From the NCBI GenBank assembly GCA_033584155.1, contig CP138355.1, positions 4,801,501-4,865,500 of the forward strand: DNA of 64,000 nucleotides, written 5' to 3'. Both the position numbers and the translations under genes were made by a program. Shown here piece after piece: positions 8,375 through 15,648 of the stretch. The stretch's first letter is position 1. Every line of letters begins with the position of its first letter. The stretch is from Candidatus Electrothrix scaldis. Its GTDB lineage: Bacteria; Desulfobacterota; Desulfobulbia; Desulfobulbales; Desulfobulbaceae. Under the pieces are notes generated by a model. That model saw only the letters and a list, made by a program, of their open reading frames with translations. It ran no database searches and had not been told where the DNA came from.

Positions 8375-9772
8375 ATGGCAAAAACTGACTTAACCCGGCA
8401 ACAAAAAGAAGTTCTGAAAATTTTAGCCGACAATCCACAGGGCGTTGATGTCAGGCAAATTATACATAGCTTGCAAGCTCCTCCTCATAAGCGAACAGTT
8501 CAACGCTGGCTCACGGCGCTGGCTGCTGAAGGACACATATCCGTTGTCGGTAAGGGCCGAGCAACTCTCTACAGGCTACCGACAGACCAGCATGATAAAC
8601 TGCCCCCCCCCACAGATGATAAGGCCAGGGAAGATTATGAGCGTTATATTCCCATCTCCAAAGAAGGCCGGGAAATTATGGCCTATGTCCGACAAAGCCG
8701 CACAGGCAGAACTCCGGCAGGCTATGAACGGAGCTTTTTGAGCGATTACATTCCTGGCAAAACAAATTATCTGGACGATTCGCTCCGTGCCCACCTCTAT
8801 CACCTTGGTGAAACAGAAGAACAAAAACATCCTGCGGGCACCTATGGCCGCGCGATTTTAAGCCGATTGCTGATTGACCTGTCCTGGGCTTCCAGTCGTC
8901 TGGAGGGGAACACCTACTCCCGGCTCGATACAGAACGCCTCATTGCACAGGGCCAATACGCTGAGGGCAAGGATGCCCAGGAAGCACAAATGATCCTCAA
9001 CCACAAAACGGCAATCGAACTTCTTATTGATGGTGCTGACGATATTGGCTTTGACACCTATACCTTTCTCAGTCTCCACGGACTGTTGTCAGAAAACCTG
9101 ATGCCTGACCCAGAAAGCAGTGGACGATTGCGCTGGCGCCCCGTGCATATCGGTGGTTCAGTGTATGTGCCGCTTGCAATGCCGCAACTCATAGAAGAAT
9201 GTTTCCGGGAGATCATTGATAAGGCAGCGACAATCAAAGATCCTTTTGAGCAGGCATTCTTTATTATGGTGCAACTGCCCTATCTACAGCCTTTTGAGGA
9301 TGTCAACAAAAGAGTATCCCGACTCGGTGCAAATATCTCGCTCATCAAAAACAACCTTTGTCCACTGACTTTCCTGGATGTACCTGAACGCGCCTATATT
9401 GACGCCCAATTGGGAGTTTATGAAATGAATAGATATGAACTGCTGCGTGACCTTTTTATATGGGCCTACGAACGCTCAGCAAATGAGTACAATGCGGTCA
9501 GGAAAAGTTTGGCGGATCCAGACCCGTTCAGGCTGCGTTATAGAAAAGAGATGCACGAACTTATAGGTGACATAGTCCGCAATTGTCGCCCGGATGCAGA
9601 AGCGGTCATCAGCAGTTACGCTGACAAGCGACTTGCTCAGGCAGACCGGCCAGCCTTTGTGGAAATGGTAAAAAAAGAAATCAGTCGTCTGCATATGGGA
9701 ATCATTGCCCGTTACCGCATCCGGCCTGCGGAGTTTGCTACCTGGCAGAAGAGTAAAGAAAGATTGTTCTGA
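8375..9772 (+). CDS. Fic-family protein with N-terminal winged-helix domain and altered Fic motif
   Basis: A 465-residue protein. Residues 1-72 look like a winged helix-turn-helix (LTRQQKEVLKILADNPQGVDVRQIIHSL... wing GKGRATLYRLP). Residues 165-340 are the Fic fold. SSRLEGN at 173-179 fits the inhibitory motif [ST]xxxE[GN]. The catalytic loop reads QPFEDVNKRVSR at 305-316 where active enzymes have HPFxxGNGRxxR, so the catalytic His is Gln and both glycines are replaced. I recall a widespread Fic subgroup with DVNKR, so this may be a family trait rather than damage. AMPylation is doubtful, and transcriptional regulation is a plausible role. AGGA lies ten bases before ATG. Its TGA stop lies in the start of MNT remnant B. 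Confidence 0.8.
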   Translation: MAKTDLTRQQKEVLKILADNPQGVDVRQIIHSLQAPPHKRTVQRWLTALAAEGHISVVGKGRATLYRLPTDQHDKLPPPTDDKAREDYERYIPISKEGREIMAYVRQSRTGRTPAGYERSFLSDYIPGKTNYLDDSLRAHLYHLGETEEQKHPAGTYGRAILSRLLIDLSWASSRLEGNTYSRLDTERLIAQGQYAEGKDAQEAQMILNHKTAIELLIDGADDIGFDTYTFLSLHGLLSENLMPDPESSGRLRWRPVHIGGSVYVPLAMPQLIEECFREIIDKAATIKDPFEQAFFIMVQLPYLQPFEDVNKRVSRLGANISLIKNNLCPLTFLDVPERAYIDAQLGVYEMNRYELLRDLFIWAYERSANEYNAVRKSLADPDPFRLRYRKEMHELIGDIVRNCRPDAEAVISSYADKRLAQADRPAFVEMVKKEISRLHMGIIARYRIRPAEFATWQKSKERLF

Positions 9773-10065
9773 ACGGCAAGACATCGTATTCAGGCGAAGA
9801 CCACTCCTGCCTGCTCCGTATAATACTGCTCACCACCTCATCATTCTCCAATTCAATATCATACAGCCCGTCCTTCAGCTTTGCTATGATTTCTCTGTCC
9901 AACGGATGATCAGCGATGATCAGAAAATCCCGGTCAGAATCCTGCCGGGCTGCATTGGCGGACACGGGAACCGTGCAGAATTACTTTCGCATCAGGAATC
10001 AGACGATGCACTTCCTCCCGCACCTGATGCAGGAGCTTGACCTGATTAAGCAAAGAAGTTACCAT
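9770..10065 (-). pseudogene. MNT nucleotidyltransferase remnant B, nearly full N-terminus
   Basis: On the minus strand an ATG at 10065 opens MVTSLLNQVKLLHQVREEVHRLIPDAKVILHGSRVR, the intact N-terminal half. One extra C in the codon after GSRVR shifts the frame; the downstream frame then reads ARQDSDRDFLIIADHPLDREIIAKLKDGLYDIELENDEVVSSIIRSRQEWSSPEYDVLPF. The C-terminal residues KKAVEREG are cut off where the Fic gene ends. This is the most informative copy, because it shows the original gene was about 110 codons. Confidence 0.75.
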
Positions 10066-10173
10066 AAGGATATGGAAAAATGCCTGCATAAGAGAATGCC
10101 AGGATTGAAGAGATTACGTCCGCAAGGGCTGGCAGCAGCCGTCTCAAGACTGCGTAGCTGCAAGGAGAATGTC

Positions 10174-10443
10174 ATGCAATTGAATATAAATGATATGCTT
10201 TTGAAAAGAGCGCAACAAGTCAGTGGTCTGCAATCTGCTCAGGCCGTCATTGAAGCTGCGCTGCACATTTTGATTGCTCAACGACATCAAGGTGCATCCG
10301 AAGCCGGAAGGCTGGAAAATCCTCTGAAACTGTTGCTTGAATCGGACTTTATCGGCTGTGCCGACAGTGACGAAACCCGCCTTTCACAAACCTATAAAAA
10401 CGAGCTGACCGGAATTTTAGAAAAAAAATATGGTTATCGCTGA
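10174..10443 (+). CDS. VapB-type antitoxin 1
   Basis: An 89-residue protein starting MQLNINDMLLKRAQQVSGLQSAQAVIEAALHIL, a ribbon-helix-helix of the VapB (DUF2191) kind. The charged C-terminal half (LLLESDFIGCADSDETRLSQTYKNELTGILEKKYGYR) would mask the toxin. AAGGAGA at 10162-10168 fixes the start at 10174; the open frame further upstream runs through MNT remnant B and is not part of the gene. It overlaps the next gene by 14 bases. Confidence 0.8.
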   Translation: MQLNINDMLLKRAQQVSGLQSAQAVIEAALHILIAQRHQGASEAGRLENPLKLLLESDFIGCADSDETRLSQTYKNELTGILEKKYGYR

Positions 10444-10846
10444 TACCGGTTTATGGGTTGCCTTAGCATATCCGAAAGACAAGCATCACGAATTGGCGAA
10501 ACAACGTCTTGCCGAATTATCGGCGCAAAATGAGCGGATGATTACGACCTGTGCGGTGATGACGGAAACCTGTCATTTACTGCTGGCAAGAGCCGGGATT
10601 TCCGCACAACAGAAGTTTATTGAAAAGTATCGGCAGGGCGTGTTTTCCGTTTTCGAGTTGAATACGGAACATTCAGAGCGGATTGCCGAACTGATGCAAA
10701 AATACGCTGATCTGCCAATGGATCTGGCTGATGCGTCGCTGGTGGTTTTGGCGGAATATCTTGGGCATGGACGTATTTTATCAACGGATCAACGCGACTT
10801 TCATACCTATCACTTGAATCCAGGCCATTTGAGAATCTGCTGTTGA
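10430..10846 (+). CDS. VapC-type PIN ribonuclease toxin 1
   Basis: A 138-residue PIN protein. MVIADTGLWVALAYPKDKHHE has the first catalytic Asp at position 5. TCAVMTETCHLL carries the conserved Glu, and LPMDLADASLVVLAEYLGHGRILSTDQRDFHTY the C-terminal acidic cluster. Such toxins cut tRNA or rRNA at specific sites. It is translationally coupled to the VapB gene, whose protein should bind it and repress the pair. The set is complete and looks functional. Confidence 0.85.
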   Translation: MVIADTGLWVALAYPKDKHHELAKQRLAELSAQNERMITTCAVMTETCHLLLARAGISAQQKFIEKYRQGVFSVFELNTEHSERIAELMQKYADLPMDLADASLVVLAEYLGHGRILSTDQRDFHTYHLNPGHLRICC

Positions 10847-10919
10847 CGGTAAATCCGGGAGCGGCGCAGCATGAATAATGTGCCGAGGCTGTCGATAACT
10901 TGATGTATAATCTCATGAC

Positions 10920-11163
10920 TCTATACCCTCTCTCTCCACCGCCTTTTTGAACAGCAACACATCGTATTCAGGCGAAGACCACTCCTGCCTGCTCCGTATA
11001 ATACTGCTCACCACCTCATCATTTTCCAGTTCTATATCATACAGCCCATCCTTCAGCTTTGTTATGATCTCTCTGTCCAACGGATGATCAGCGATGATCA
11101 GAAAATCCCGGTCAGAATCCTGCCGGGATTCATTGCGGACACGGGAACCGTGCAGAATCGTGT
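10920..11163 (-). pseudogene. MNT nucleotidyltransferase remnant C
   Basis: The minus strand reads ILHGSRVRNESRQDSDRDFLIIADHPLDREIITKLKDGLYDIELENDEVVSSIIRSRQEWSSPEYDVLLFKKAVERG. The nucleotidyltransferase motif GSRVRNESRQDSDRD is in frame here, unlike in A, B and D. The sequence upstream of ILHGS diverges from copies B and F at 11160-11165 and meets a stop, so the normal N-terminus is lost. The C-terminus is also altered. It lies between the VapBC1 and VapBC2 modules. Confidence 0.7.
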
Positions 11164-11196
11164 ATATTAACCCGTCTGCGCAATACCTTGTTGTTC

Positions 11197-11225
11197 TTGC
11201 CAGATGGTAAGCATCCTTCTATAAT
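11197..11225 (+). promoter_or_regulatory. Sigma-70-type promoter for VapBC module 2
   Basis: TTGCCA at 11197-11202 and a perfect TATAAT at 11220-11225 with 17-bp spacing, about 70 bases before the antitoxin start. This is one of the best promoter matches I see in the window. Confidence 0.6.
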
Positions 11226-11296
11226 AGACTACAAGAGAAATAATACTGTAAGGTCATCATTGATCAATCAGATACAAATACTTGCCAGGAAAAGAT

Positions 11297-11500
11297 ATGG
11301 AACAGACAACAAGAACACCTGATAACGAACTGGTACGCCGCTGCATGGAGCGGACAGGGATTAAAACACAGGAGGCGGTCATTGATTACGCATTGCGTGA
11401 GCTGCTCCGACGTGAAAATCAGTTGGAAATCCTGCAATTAAAGGGGCGTATTCATTGGGAAGGCAATCTGGAGGAATGGCGGCAGAGGCGTGACGCATGA
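11297..11500 (+). CDS. VapB-type antitoxin 2
   Basis: A 67-residue protein, MEQTTRTPDNELVRRCMERTGIKTQEAVIDYALRELLRRENQLEILQLKGRIHWEGNLEEWRQRRDA. The segment around TGIKTQEAVIDYALRELLRRE is the ribbon-helix-helix of the VapB family, and the tail LKGRIHWEGNLEEWR is typical of the toxin-binding part. AGGA at 11287-11290 supports ATG 11297 rather than the in-frame TTG at 11282. The stop overlaps the VapC start (ATGA). Confidence 0.8.
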   Translation: MEQTTRTPDNELVRRCMERTGIKTQEAVIDYALRELLRRENQLEILQLKGRIHWEGNLEEWRQRRDA

Positions 11501-11910
11501 TGGTGTTGGTTGATACCAGTGTCTGGATAGATTTCTTTTCAGCCAGTGCCTGCCGACATGTCGATGCTTTGGAACAACTTATTATCAACAAAGAAGATGT
11601 CTGCTTCTGCGGCGTAATTCTGACCGAAATTCTTCAGGGAATCAGAAACGACGCAGAGTTTGAACGCACACGGGAACTCCTGGAAAGTCTGATTGTTCTG
11701 CCGATGCGTCACACTGTTTTTCTGCGGTCAGCCGAGATATACCGTTCTCTGCGGAAACAGGGTATCACCATCAGGAAACCGGTTGACTGCATGATTGCAT
11801 CCACAGCCATTGAATACAACCTGCCTCTCCTTCATAACGACAGAGATTTCAATCCGATTGAGCAGTATTGTGGGCTAAAGAGCTTCCTCTCATCCGAGGG
11901 ATTGCAGTAA
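11497..11910 (+). CDS. VapC-type PIN ribonuclease toxin 2
   Basis: A 137-residue PIN protein beginning MMVLVDTSVWIDFF, the classic VapC opening with Asp 6. The remaining active-site acids fall in VILTEILQG, RKPVDCMIASTAI and LLHNDRDF. Length and motif order match functional VapC RNases. It overlaps the antitoxin gene by four bases. The UPF0175 gene follows 54 bases later and may share the transcript. Confidence 0.88.
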   Translation: MMVLVDTSVWIDFFSASACRHVDALEQLIINKEDVCFCGVILTEILQGIRNDAEFERTRELLESLIVLPMRHTVFLRSAEIYRSLRKQGITIRKPVDCMIASTAIEYNLPLLHNDRDFNPIEQYCGLKSFLSSEGLQ

Positions 11911-11964
11911 CAGGCGACAACTTGAAAGCACTTAACAAAAGGAGCTTTGGAGGTGAATAACATA

Positions 11965-12225
11965 ATGAATACCCAGTCAATATCTATAGACTTCCCCGCC
12001 GACATCCTCCTCGCCCTGAATGAGACGGAAAACGAACTGCGGCAACGCATTCGCCTTGCTCTGGCTGTTCAGCTGTATAAAGCACAGAAACTGACAGTCG
12101 GAAAAGCTGCGCAGATCGCCGGGCTGTCCCGGTTGCAGTTCGAGACCGTTCTGTCGGAAAACGAGATCCCGATATCCAATCTGACAGCCGCCGAGGTTAT
12201 GGATGACATCGCGAAGCTCAAGTGA
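11965..12225 (+). CDS. UPF0175-family antitoxin
   Basis: An 86-residue protein, MNTQSISIDFPADILLALNETENELRQRIRLALAVQLYKAQKLTVGKAAQIAGLSRLQFETVLSENEIP. The helix-turn-helix KLTVGKAAQIAGLSRLQFETVL and the LAVQLYK segment are hallmarks of UPF0175, known as the partner of DUF3368 PIN-like toxins. GGAGG at 11950 supports ATG 11965. It overlaps the next frame by 23 bases. Confidence 0.85.
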   Translation: MNTQSISIDFPADILLALNETENELRQRIRLALAVQLYKAQKLTVGKAAQIAGLSRLQFETVLSENEIPISNLTAAEVMDDIAKLK

Positions 12226-12715
12226 GAAAAACGGTCTTGTTATTGCGGATTCCGGCGCAATATTCTCACTGGCCGTTGTTGATCAGCTGGAGATACTCAA
12301 TGCGTTGTTTGATGACATCTCTATTCCCAATGCCGTCTGGCTGGAGATCACTCTTGACAAAACAACCGATTACTATCCGCGAATCCACCGTTTTTTCCGC
12401 GATAAAATCAAACCGATCAAAGGACTGAACACCCTGACTCCTCTGATGGATTACGGTGAATCGGAATGTATGCTCCTCTACAAAGAATCAGCAGCCGATT
12501 TCCTGCTAATCGATGGCAGAAAAGCCCGTGCAATTGCAGAAAATTTCGGAATAAACTGCATCGGTACGCTGGGAATATTATCCGTTGCCCGCGATAAAAA
12601 TCTTATCCCTGCTCTCAAGCCGCTTTTTGAAATGCTGTTGGCAAACAAACGCTTTTATTCCATCAAATTGCTCAACTCTCTTTTAGCGCAGCATGATGAA
12701 GATATGATGACGTGA
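12203..12715 (+). CDS. DUF3368 PIN-like toxin
   Basis: A 170-residue protein. GLVIADSGAIFSLAVVDQLEILNALF is the DUF3368 opening with the PIN Asp. LMDYGESECMLLYKESAADFLLIDGRKARAIAENFGINCIGTLGILSVARDKNLI carries the conserved GESE and the IDGRKAR acidic region. ATG 12203 lies inside the antitoxin gene, and no other start is available before the conserved block. The pair is complete. Known members act as nuclease-like toxins; target unknown. Confidence 0.82.
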   Translation: MTSRSSSEKNGLVIADSGAIFSLAVVDQLEILNALFDDISIPNAVWLEITLDKTTDYYPRIHRFFRDKIKPIKGLNTLTPLMDYGESECMLLYKESAADFLLIDGRKARAIAENFGINCIGTLGILSVARDKNLIPALKPLFEMLLANKRFYSIKLLNSLLAQHDEDMMT

Positions 12716-12740
12716 GATCCTGCATAAAAGACTGTCACAA

Positions 12741-12944
12741 TTTTACACCCTCTCTCTCCACCGCCTTTTTAAACGGCAACGCATCGTATTCAGGCGAAGA
12801 CCATTCCTGCCTGCTCCGTATAATGCTGCCCATCCTTCAGCTGTGTTATGATCTCTCTGTCCAACGGATGATCGGCAATGATCAGAAAATCCCAGTCGGA
12901 ATCCTGCCGGGTTGCATTGGCGGACACGGGAACCGTGCATAACT
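12741..12944 (-). pseudogene. MNT nucleotidyltransferase remnant D, internally deleted
   Basis: The same repeat as A-C, but about 42 bases encoding the YDIELENDEVVSS region are missing, joining GLCG-type codons at 12825-12830. It also has the extra C after GSRVR seen in A and B. It ends at GTGCATAACTAG, where the other copies continue with the N-terminal codons. It separates the DUF3368 gene from HigBA. Confidence 0.65.
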
Positions 12945-13021
12945 AGGGGTCACGGTGGGGAAATCGACATAACGCCGCTTTTCTCTCACTGACCTTTTTT
13001 TACACCAAGGCCCCTCCCCTC

Positions 13022-13050
13022 TTGTCAAGAGTAATCCAATGGATTACAAT
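13022..13050 (+). promoter_or_regulatory. Promoter and palindromic operator of HigBA
   Basis: TTGTCA (13022-13027) and TACAAT (13045-13050) are separated by 17 bp. The perfect palindrome GTAATCCA-A-TGGATTAC at 13031-13047 fills the spacer and overlaps the -10 box. This is the expected place for repression by the XRE antitoxin encoded at 13407. The predicted transcript start, 6-7 bases after the -10 box, coincides with the ATG at 13057. Confidence 0.6.
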
Positions 13051-13056
13051 ATCCCT

Positions 13057-13410
13057 ATGAATACAGTAGTCGAACTCCCGGAATTCATCCGACGTGCGGA
13101 AAAATTACTGCGTAACCCGGAGCGGGAAAATTTGATCCGATATCTTGCAGCCAATCCGGAGGCGGGTGTACTCCTGCAGGGTACAGGCGGCATTCGGAAA
13201 CTGCGCTGGAAATGCGAAGGCGCGGGAAAAAGCGGCGGTGTCCGGGTTATCTACTATTTTCACAGTGAGCAATATCCGTTGTTTCTGCTGACCTTGTTCG
13301 GAAAATCGGAAAAGGCAAACATCAGCAAAGCGGAGCGGAATATGCTGGCCAAATTAACTGAAGAACTGCTGGCAACATATGGAAGTAAACAAAGAGGGGG
13401 CGTGAGATGA
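13057..13410 (+). CDS. RelE/HigB-type toxin
   Basis: A 117-residue protein. VVELPEFIRRAEKLLRNPERENLIRYLAANPEAGVLLQGTGGIRKLRWKCEGAGKSGGVRVIYYFHSEQYPLFLLTLFGKSEKANISKAERN matches the RelE/HigB2 fold, which cleaves mRNA on the ribosome; key basic residues lie in RKLRWK and GVRVIYYF. An ATG at 13039 lies inside the operator and promoter, so 13057 (MNTVVELPEF) is preferred. No Shine-Dalgarno is present, consistent with a leaderless message. The gene overlaps its antitoxin by four bases. Confidence 0.82.
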   Translation: MNTVVELPEFIRRAEKLLRNPERENLIRYLAANPEAGVLLQGTGGIRKLRWKCEGAGKSGGVRVIYYFHSEQYPLFLLTLFGKSEKANISKAERNMLAKLTEELLATYGSKQRGGVR

Positions 13411-13703
13411 GCAGCGCATTTGAGAGTATTCAACAGGGACTACGTGAATCTATTGATTTCGCGAAAGGAAAACCGATAAAGGCTGTTGCGCATGAGGTTA
13501 CACAGCCGGACGTGAAGGCGGTTCGTCAGCATATAGGAATGACCCAGGCGGAATTCGCTTCCGCATTCGGTATCAGTTTGGGGACACTGCGCCACTGGGA
13601 ACGGGGCGACCGCACCCCGCGAGGTCCGGCACGTGTACTGCTGAATGTTGTGGCAAAGGAACCGAAAGCTGTGTTGCGGGCGTTGTCAGGTCACAGAAAC
13701 TAA
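13407..13703 (+). CDS. HigA/XRE-type antitoxin
   Basis: A 98-residue protein. The C-terminal part VKAVRQHIGMTQAEFASAFGISLGTLRHWERGDRTPRGPARVLLNVVAKEPKAVLRAL is a textbook XRE helix-turn-helix. The N-terminal part contacts the toxin. The toxin-first order is normal for HigBA. It should repress through the palindrome at 13031-13047. GGGGGCGTGAG before the start is a usable ribosome-binding site. Confidence 0.85.
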   Translation: MSSAFESIQQGLRESIDFAKGKPIKAVAHEVTQPDVKAVRQHIGMTQAEFASAFGISLGTLRHWERGDRTPRGPARVLLNVVAKEPKAVLRALSGHRN

Positions 13704-13926
13704 AAAAGTATATCGAAAAATTCTTGCCATACTGTCGCAGATAATTGGTTTCTTCAGCACGTTCAAGCCGGTAGCGGATTATGTCCTCCTTGTAGTTCAC
13801 AATTCTACCCTCTCTCTCCACCGCCTTTTTTGAACGGCAAGGCATCGTATGCAGGCAAAGACCACTCCTGCCTGCTCCGCATAATACTGCTCACCACCTC
13901 ATCATTTTCCAACTCAATATCATACA

Positions 13927-14141
13927 CCTGAATCCGTGAAGGATATGAAATAAAATATGTAATAAATACTGTTTAACTAGCCGCCGATAAAGAAGAAAAA
14001 GTGCAATAGAAAGGTGTCGAAAAATCTAACCCAGTGGGTTAGATTTTTCGACAGGTACCCATTATACTTTTATTGGTTAAATATCAATATCTTGATTACA
14101 AGACGAGGTTATTTCCATTGCATTAGCTTCACGGATTCAGG
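13927..14141. mobile_element. MITE-like element inside MNT remnant E
   Basis: A 215-bp insertion bounded by the perfect inverted repeat CCTGAATCCGTGAAG and flanked by ATACA on both sides (13922-13926, 14142-14146). Removing it and one ATACA rejoins the MNT sequence exactly as in copies A-C. There is no coding capacity. The centre carries a 39-bp palindrome. Confidence 0.85.
14015..14053. repeat. 39-bp perfect palindrome within the MITE-like element
   Basis: TGTCGAAAAATCTAACCCA, one central G, then its exact reverse complement. As RNA it would form a 19-bp stem with almost no loop; as DNA it could extrude a cruciform. It could be a nested palindromic unit or a bidirectional terminator. Confidence 0.7.
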
Positions 14142-14220
14142 ATACAGCCCATTCTTCAGTTTTGTTATGATCTTTCTATCCAACGGATGATCGGCTATGA
14201 TCAGACATTGCGGGCACTTT

Positions 14221-15147
14221 CTAAAGTTTCAGAAGAAGCCCGACGTTTCGAACAAACCCATATTTCAATATCTTGTATCTAAGCATTATCAGACGCTTAC
14301 CCCAAAACGATTGCTTACTTAATGCACCAAAGCGATCCAACATCGTCCTTGTTTCTTGCGGGAGCTCTCTGTCAAAACGAGTTAAAAAAGCTTGCGCTTG
14401 TTTTGTTTTATCGTGTAAGTGTTGAGTGGCTGAAGGATCATTTTTAAAAAGATTAATGGCTTTTTGAACAACATTATAGAGGGTATAGGCTTTAGCCCCT
14501 GTATCGTTGTTTTGATGTTGCCTATAAAGTAATGTTTGTTTTTGTAATGGCACTATGGTGCCAAACTGAGATGCAGCCAATCCAAGCCACCAATCGTGCA
14601 TAATGGCTTCATTTGCTACTGGAAGAGCCTTTTGAGCTAAGGCTCTATTAATCATCGCTGTACATCCAGTAATCGTGTTATGCATCAGTAAACGATTAAG
14701 AGAATTGAGATGGGGATTGATATATTCAAATTGCCACAGTGATGTCGCAATGGGTTGTAGTGTTTCATCCACAACACTCACATCCGTATGCACCAACGTA
14801 GGAATATTCACTCCTTCATGTTCTTGCATCGCTGCCAGGGTGAGTTCAACTTTATCAGCATTCCATACATCATCTTGGTCACAAAACATGAAATAATCAC
14901 TCGTTGTGTGCTGCATGGCATACGCAAGGAGCGTAGAAAAGCTCCGTTTGGCTCCTAAGCTTTCATTAGCCTCTAGACAAAGCACTTTGTACTGATTTAA
15001 GATTTCAACAGTGTTATCTGAGCTTCCATCATCTCTGGCAATGATGATTATATTTTTGTAACTCTGCTTTAACAGAGAATCAAGCTGTGCTTCGAGGTAA
15101 GCTCCACCATTATAGGTAGCAAGGAGTATGGTAACAATTGGTTGCAT
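14221..15147 (-). CDS. GT2-family glycosyltransferase (rhamnosyltransferase-like)
   Basis: A 308-residue protein. VTILLATYNGGAYLEAQLDSLLKQSY and ARDDGSSDNTVEIL form the GT-A nucleotide-binding start, and FMFCDQDDVWNADKVE holds the metal-binding DxD-like motif. IMHDWWLGLAASQFG is the acceptor-side motif seen in O-antigen rhamnosyltransferases. Base composition is more AT-rich than the flanking operons. It stands alone on the minus strand between two pieces of MNT repeat, far from the polysaccharide genes at 58.8-64 kb, so it is probably acquired. No strong ribosome-binding site was seen. Confidence 0.85.
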   Translation of the reverse strand: MQPIVTILLATYNGGAYLEAQLDSLLKQSYKNIIIIARDDGSSDNTVEILNQYKVLCLEANESLGAKRSFSTLLAYAMQHTTSDYFMFCDQDDVWNADKVELTLAAMQEHEGVNIPTLVHTDVSVVDETLQPIATSLWQFEYINPHLNSLNRLLMHNTITGCTAMINRALAQKALPVANEAIMHDWWLGLAASQFGTIVPLQKQTLLYRQHQNNDTGAKAYTLYNVVQKAINLFKNDPSATQHLHDKTKQAQAFLTRFDRELPQETRTMLDRFGALSKQSFWGKRLIMLRYKILKYGFVRNVGLLLKL

Positions 15148-15648
15148 AGAGACAGCGGCCCATCATAACGCCTCGAAAGGCAATAAAGATCGTTGAGTAA
15201 AGTAACAGCTGCAAGAAAAATGACTTTTCTATTCAGCTCTCCAAAGATTGATCAATAACGAATATGGTTAGATTGCGCAACAAGTTGCTTAACTCCGGCC
15301 ACAAAAACCACCGGGCTTCATTGCGGACATGAGAACCGTGCAGAATTACTTTCGCCTCAATGCATGAGGTGATTATAGGATCTATTTGCCTCATACGCCC
15401 CAAGATGGCTCCTGCCAGCAACGAAAAAAAACTCACTCTCCTACAAACTGGCAGAGAATGGAAAGAGAAAAACTTGACTTCGTAATGCGTTACCTTTAAA
15501 GTCAGTTCATTTATGCTGTGATCCACAGCATGGGACTATATTTCTCTTTCCGCCCAGAAGTATGGGCAATTCCCCTTTTATTTGAGCAAAACGCGATCCA
15601 ACCGATCTTCTTGTGGCGTAACTCTACCAAAAACAACAGGAGCTCACC
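15148..15648. other. Intergenic DNA around MNT remnant F
   Basis: Apart from the MNT remnant at 15311-15394 I see no gene. The last 100 bases lead into the zinc-ribbon gene with a good ribosome-binding site (AACAGGAGCTCACC). A short GCCCA/TGGGC hairpin lies near 15552-15568. Confidence 0.4.
15311..15394 (-). pseudogene. MNT nucleotidyltransferase remnant F (N-terminal part only)
   Basis: The minus strand reads MRQIDPIITSCIEAKVILHGSHVRNEAR, the N-terminal third including the GSxVRNEAR half of the nucleotidyltransferase motif, then diverges. It forms the right flank of the glycosyltransferase gene; the left flank is the C-terminal piece of copy E. CATTGCGGACAT here and CATTGCGGGCAC at 14206 look like the two sides of one insertion point. 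Confidence 0.6.

Larger units (their letters stand above)
13747..14207 (-). pseudogene. MNT remnant E with HEPN start, split by a MITE-like element
   Basis: 13748-13800 encodes VNYKEDIIRYRLERAEET, the start of a HEPN-domain toxin, directly after the MNT C-terminus (13801-13926). The MNT sequence resumes at 14142-14207 beyond a 215-bp insertion, then breaks off and is followed by CATTGCGGGCAC at 14206-14217. The rest of the HEPN gene is gone. The close MNT-HEPN spacing supports that the ancestral unit was an MNT/HEPN toxin-antitoxin pair. Codons for SSIIRSRQEWSSPEYDALPFK remain recognisable. Confidence 0.7.

Noticed and set aside
9916-10173. Upstream extension of the VapB1 gene
   Set aside because: The extension reads through MNT remnant B in antisense, and the ribosome-binding site at 10162 defines the start at 10174.
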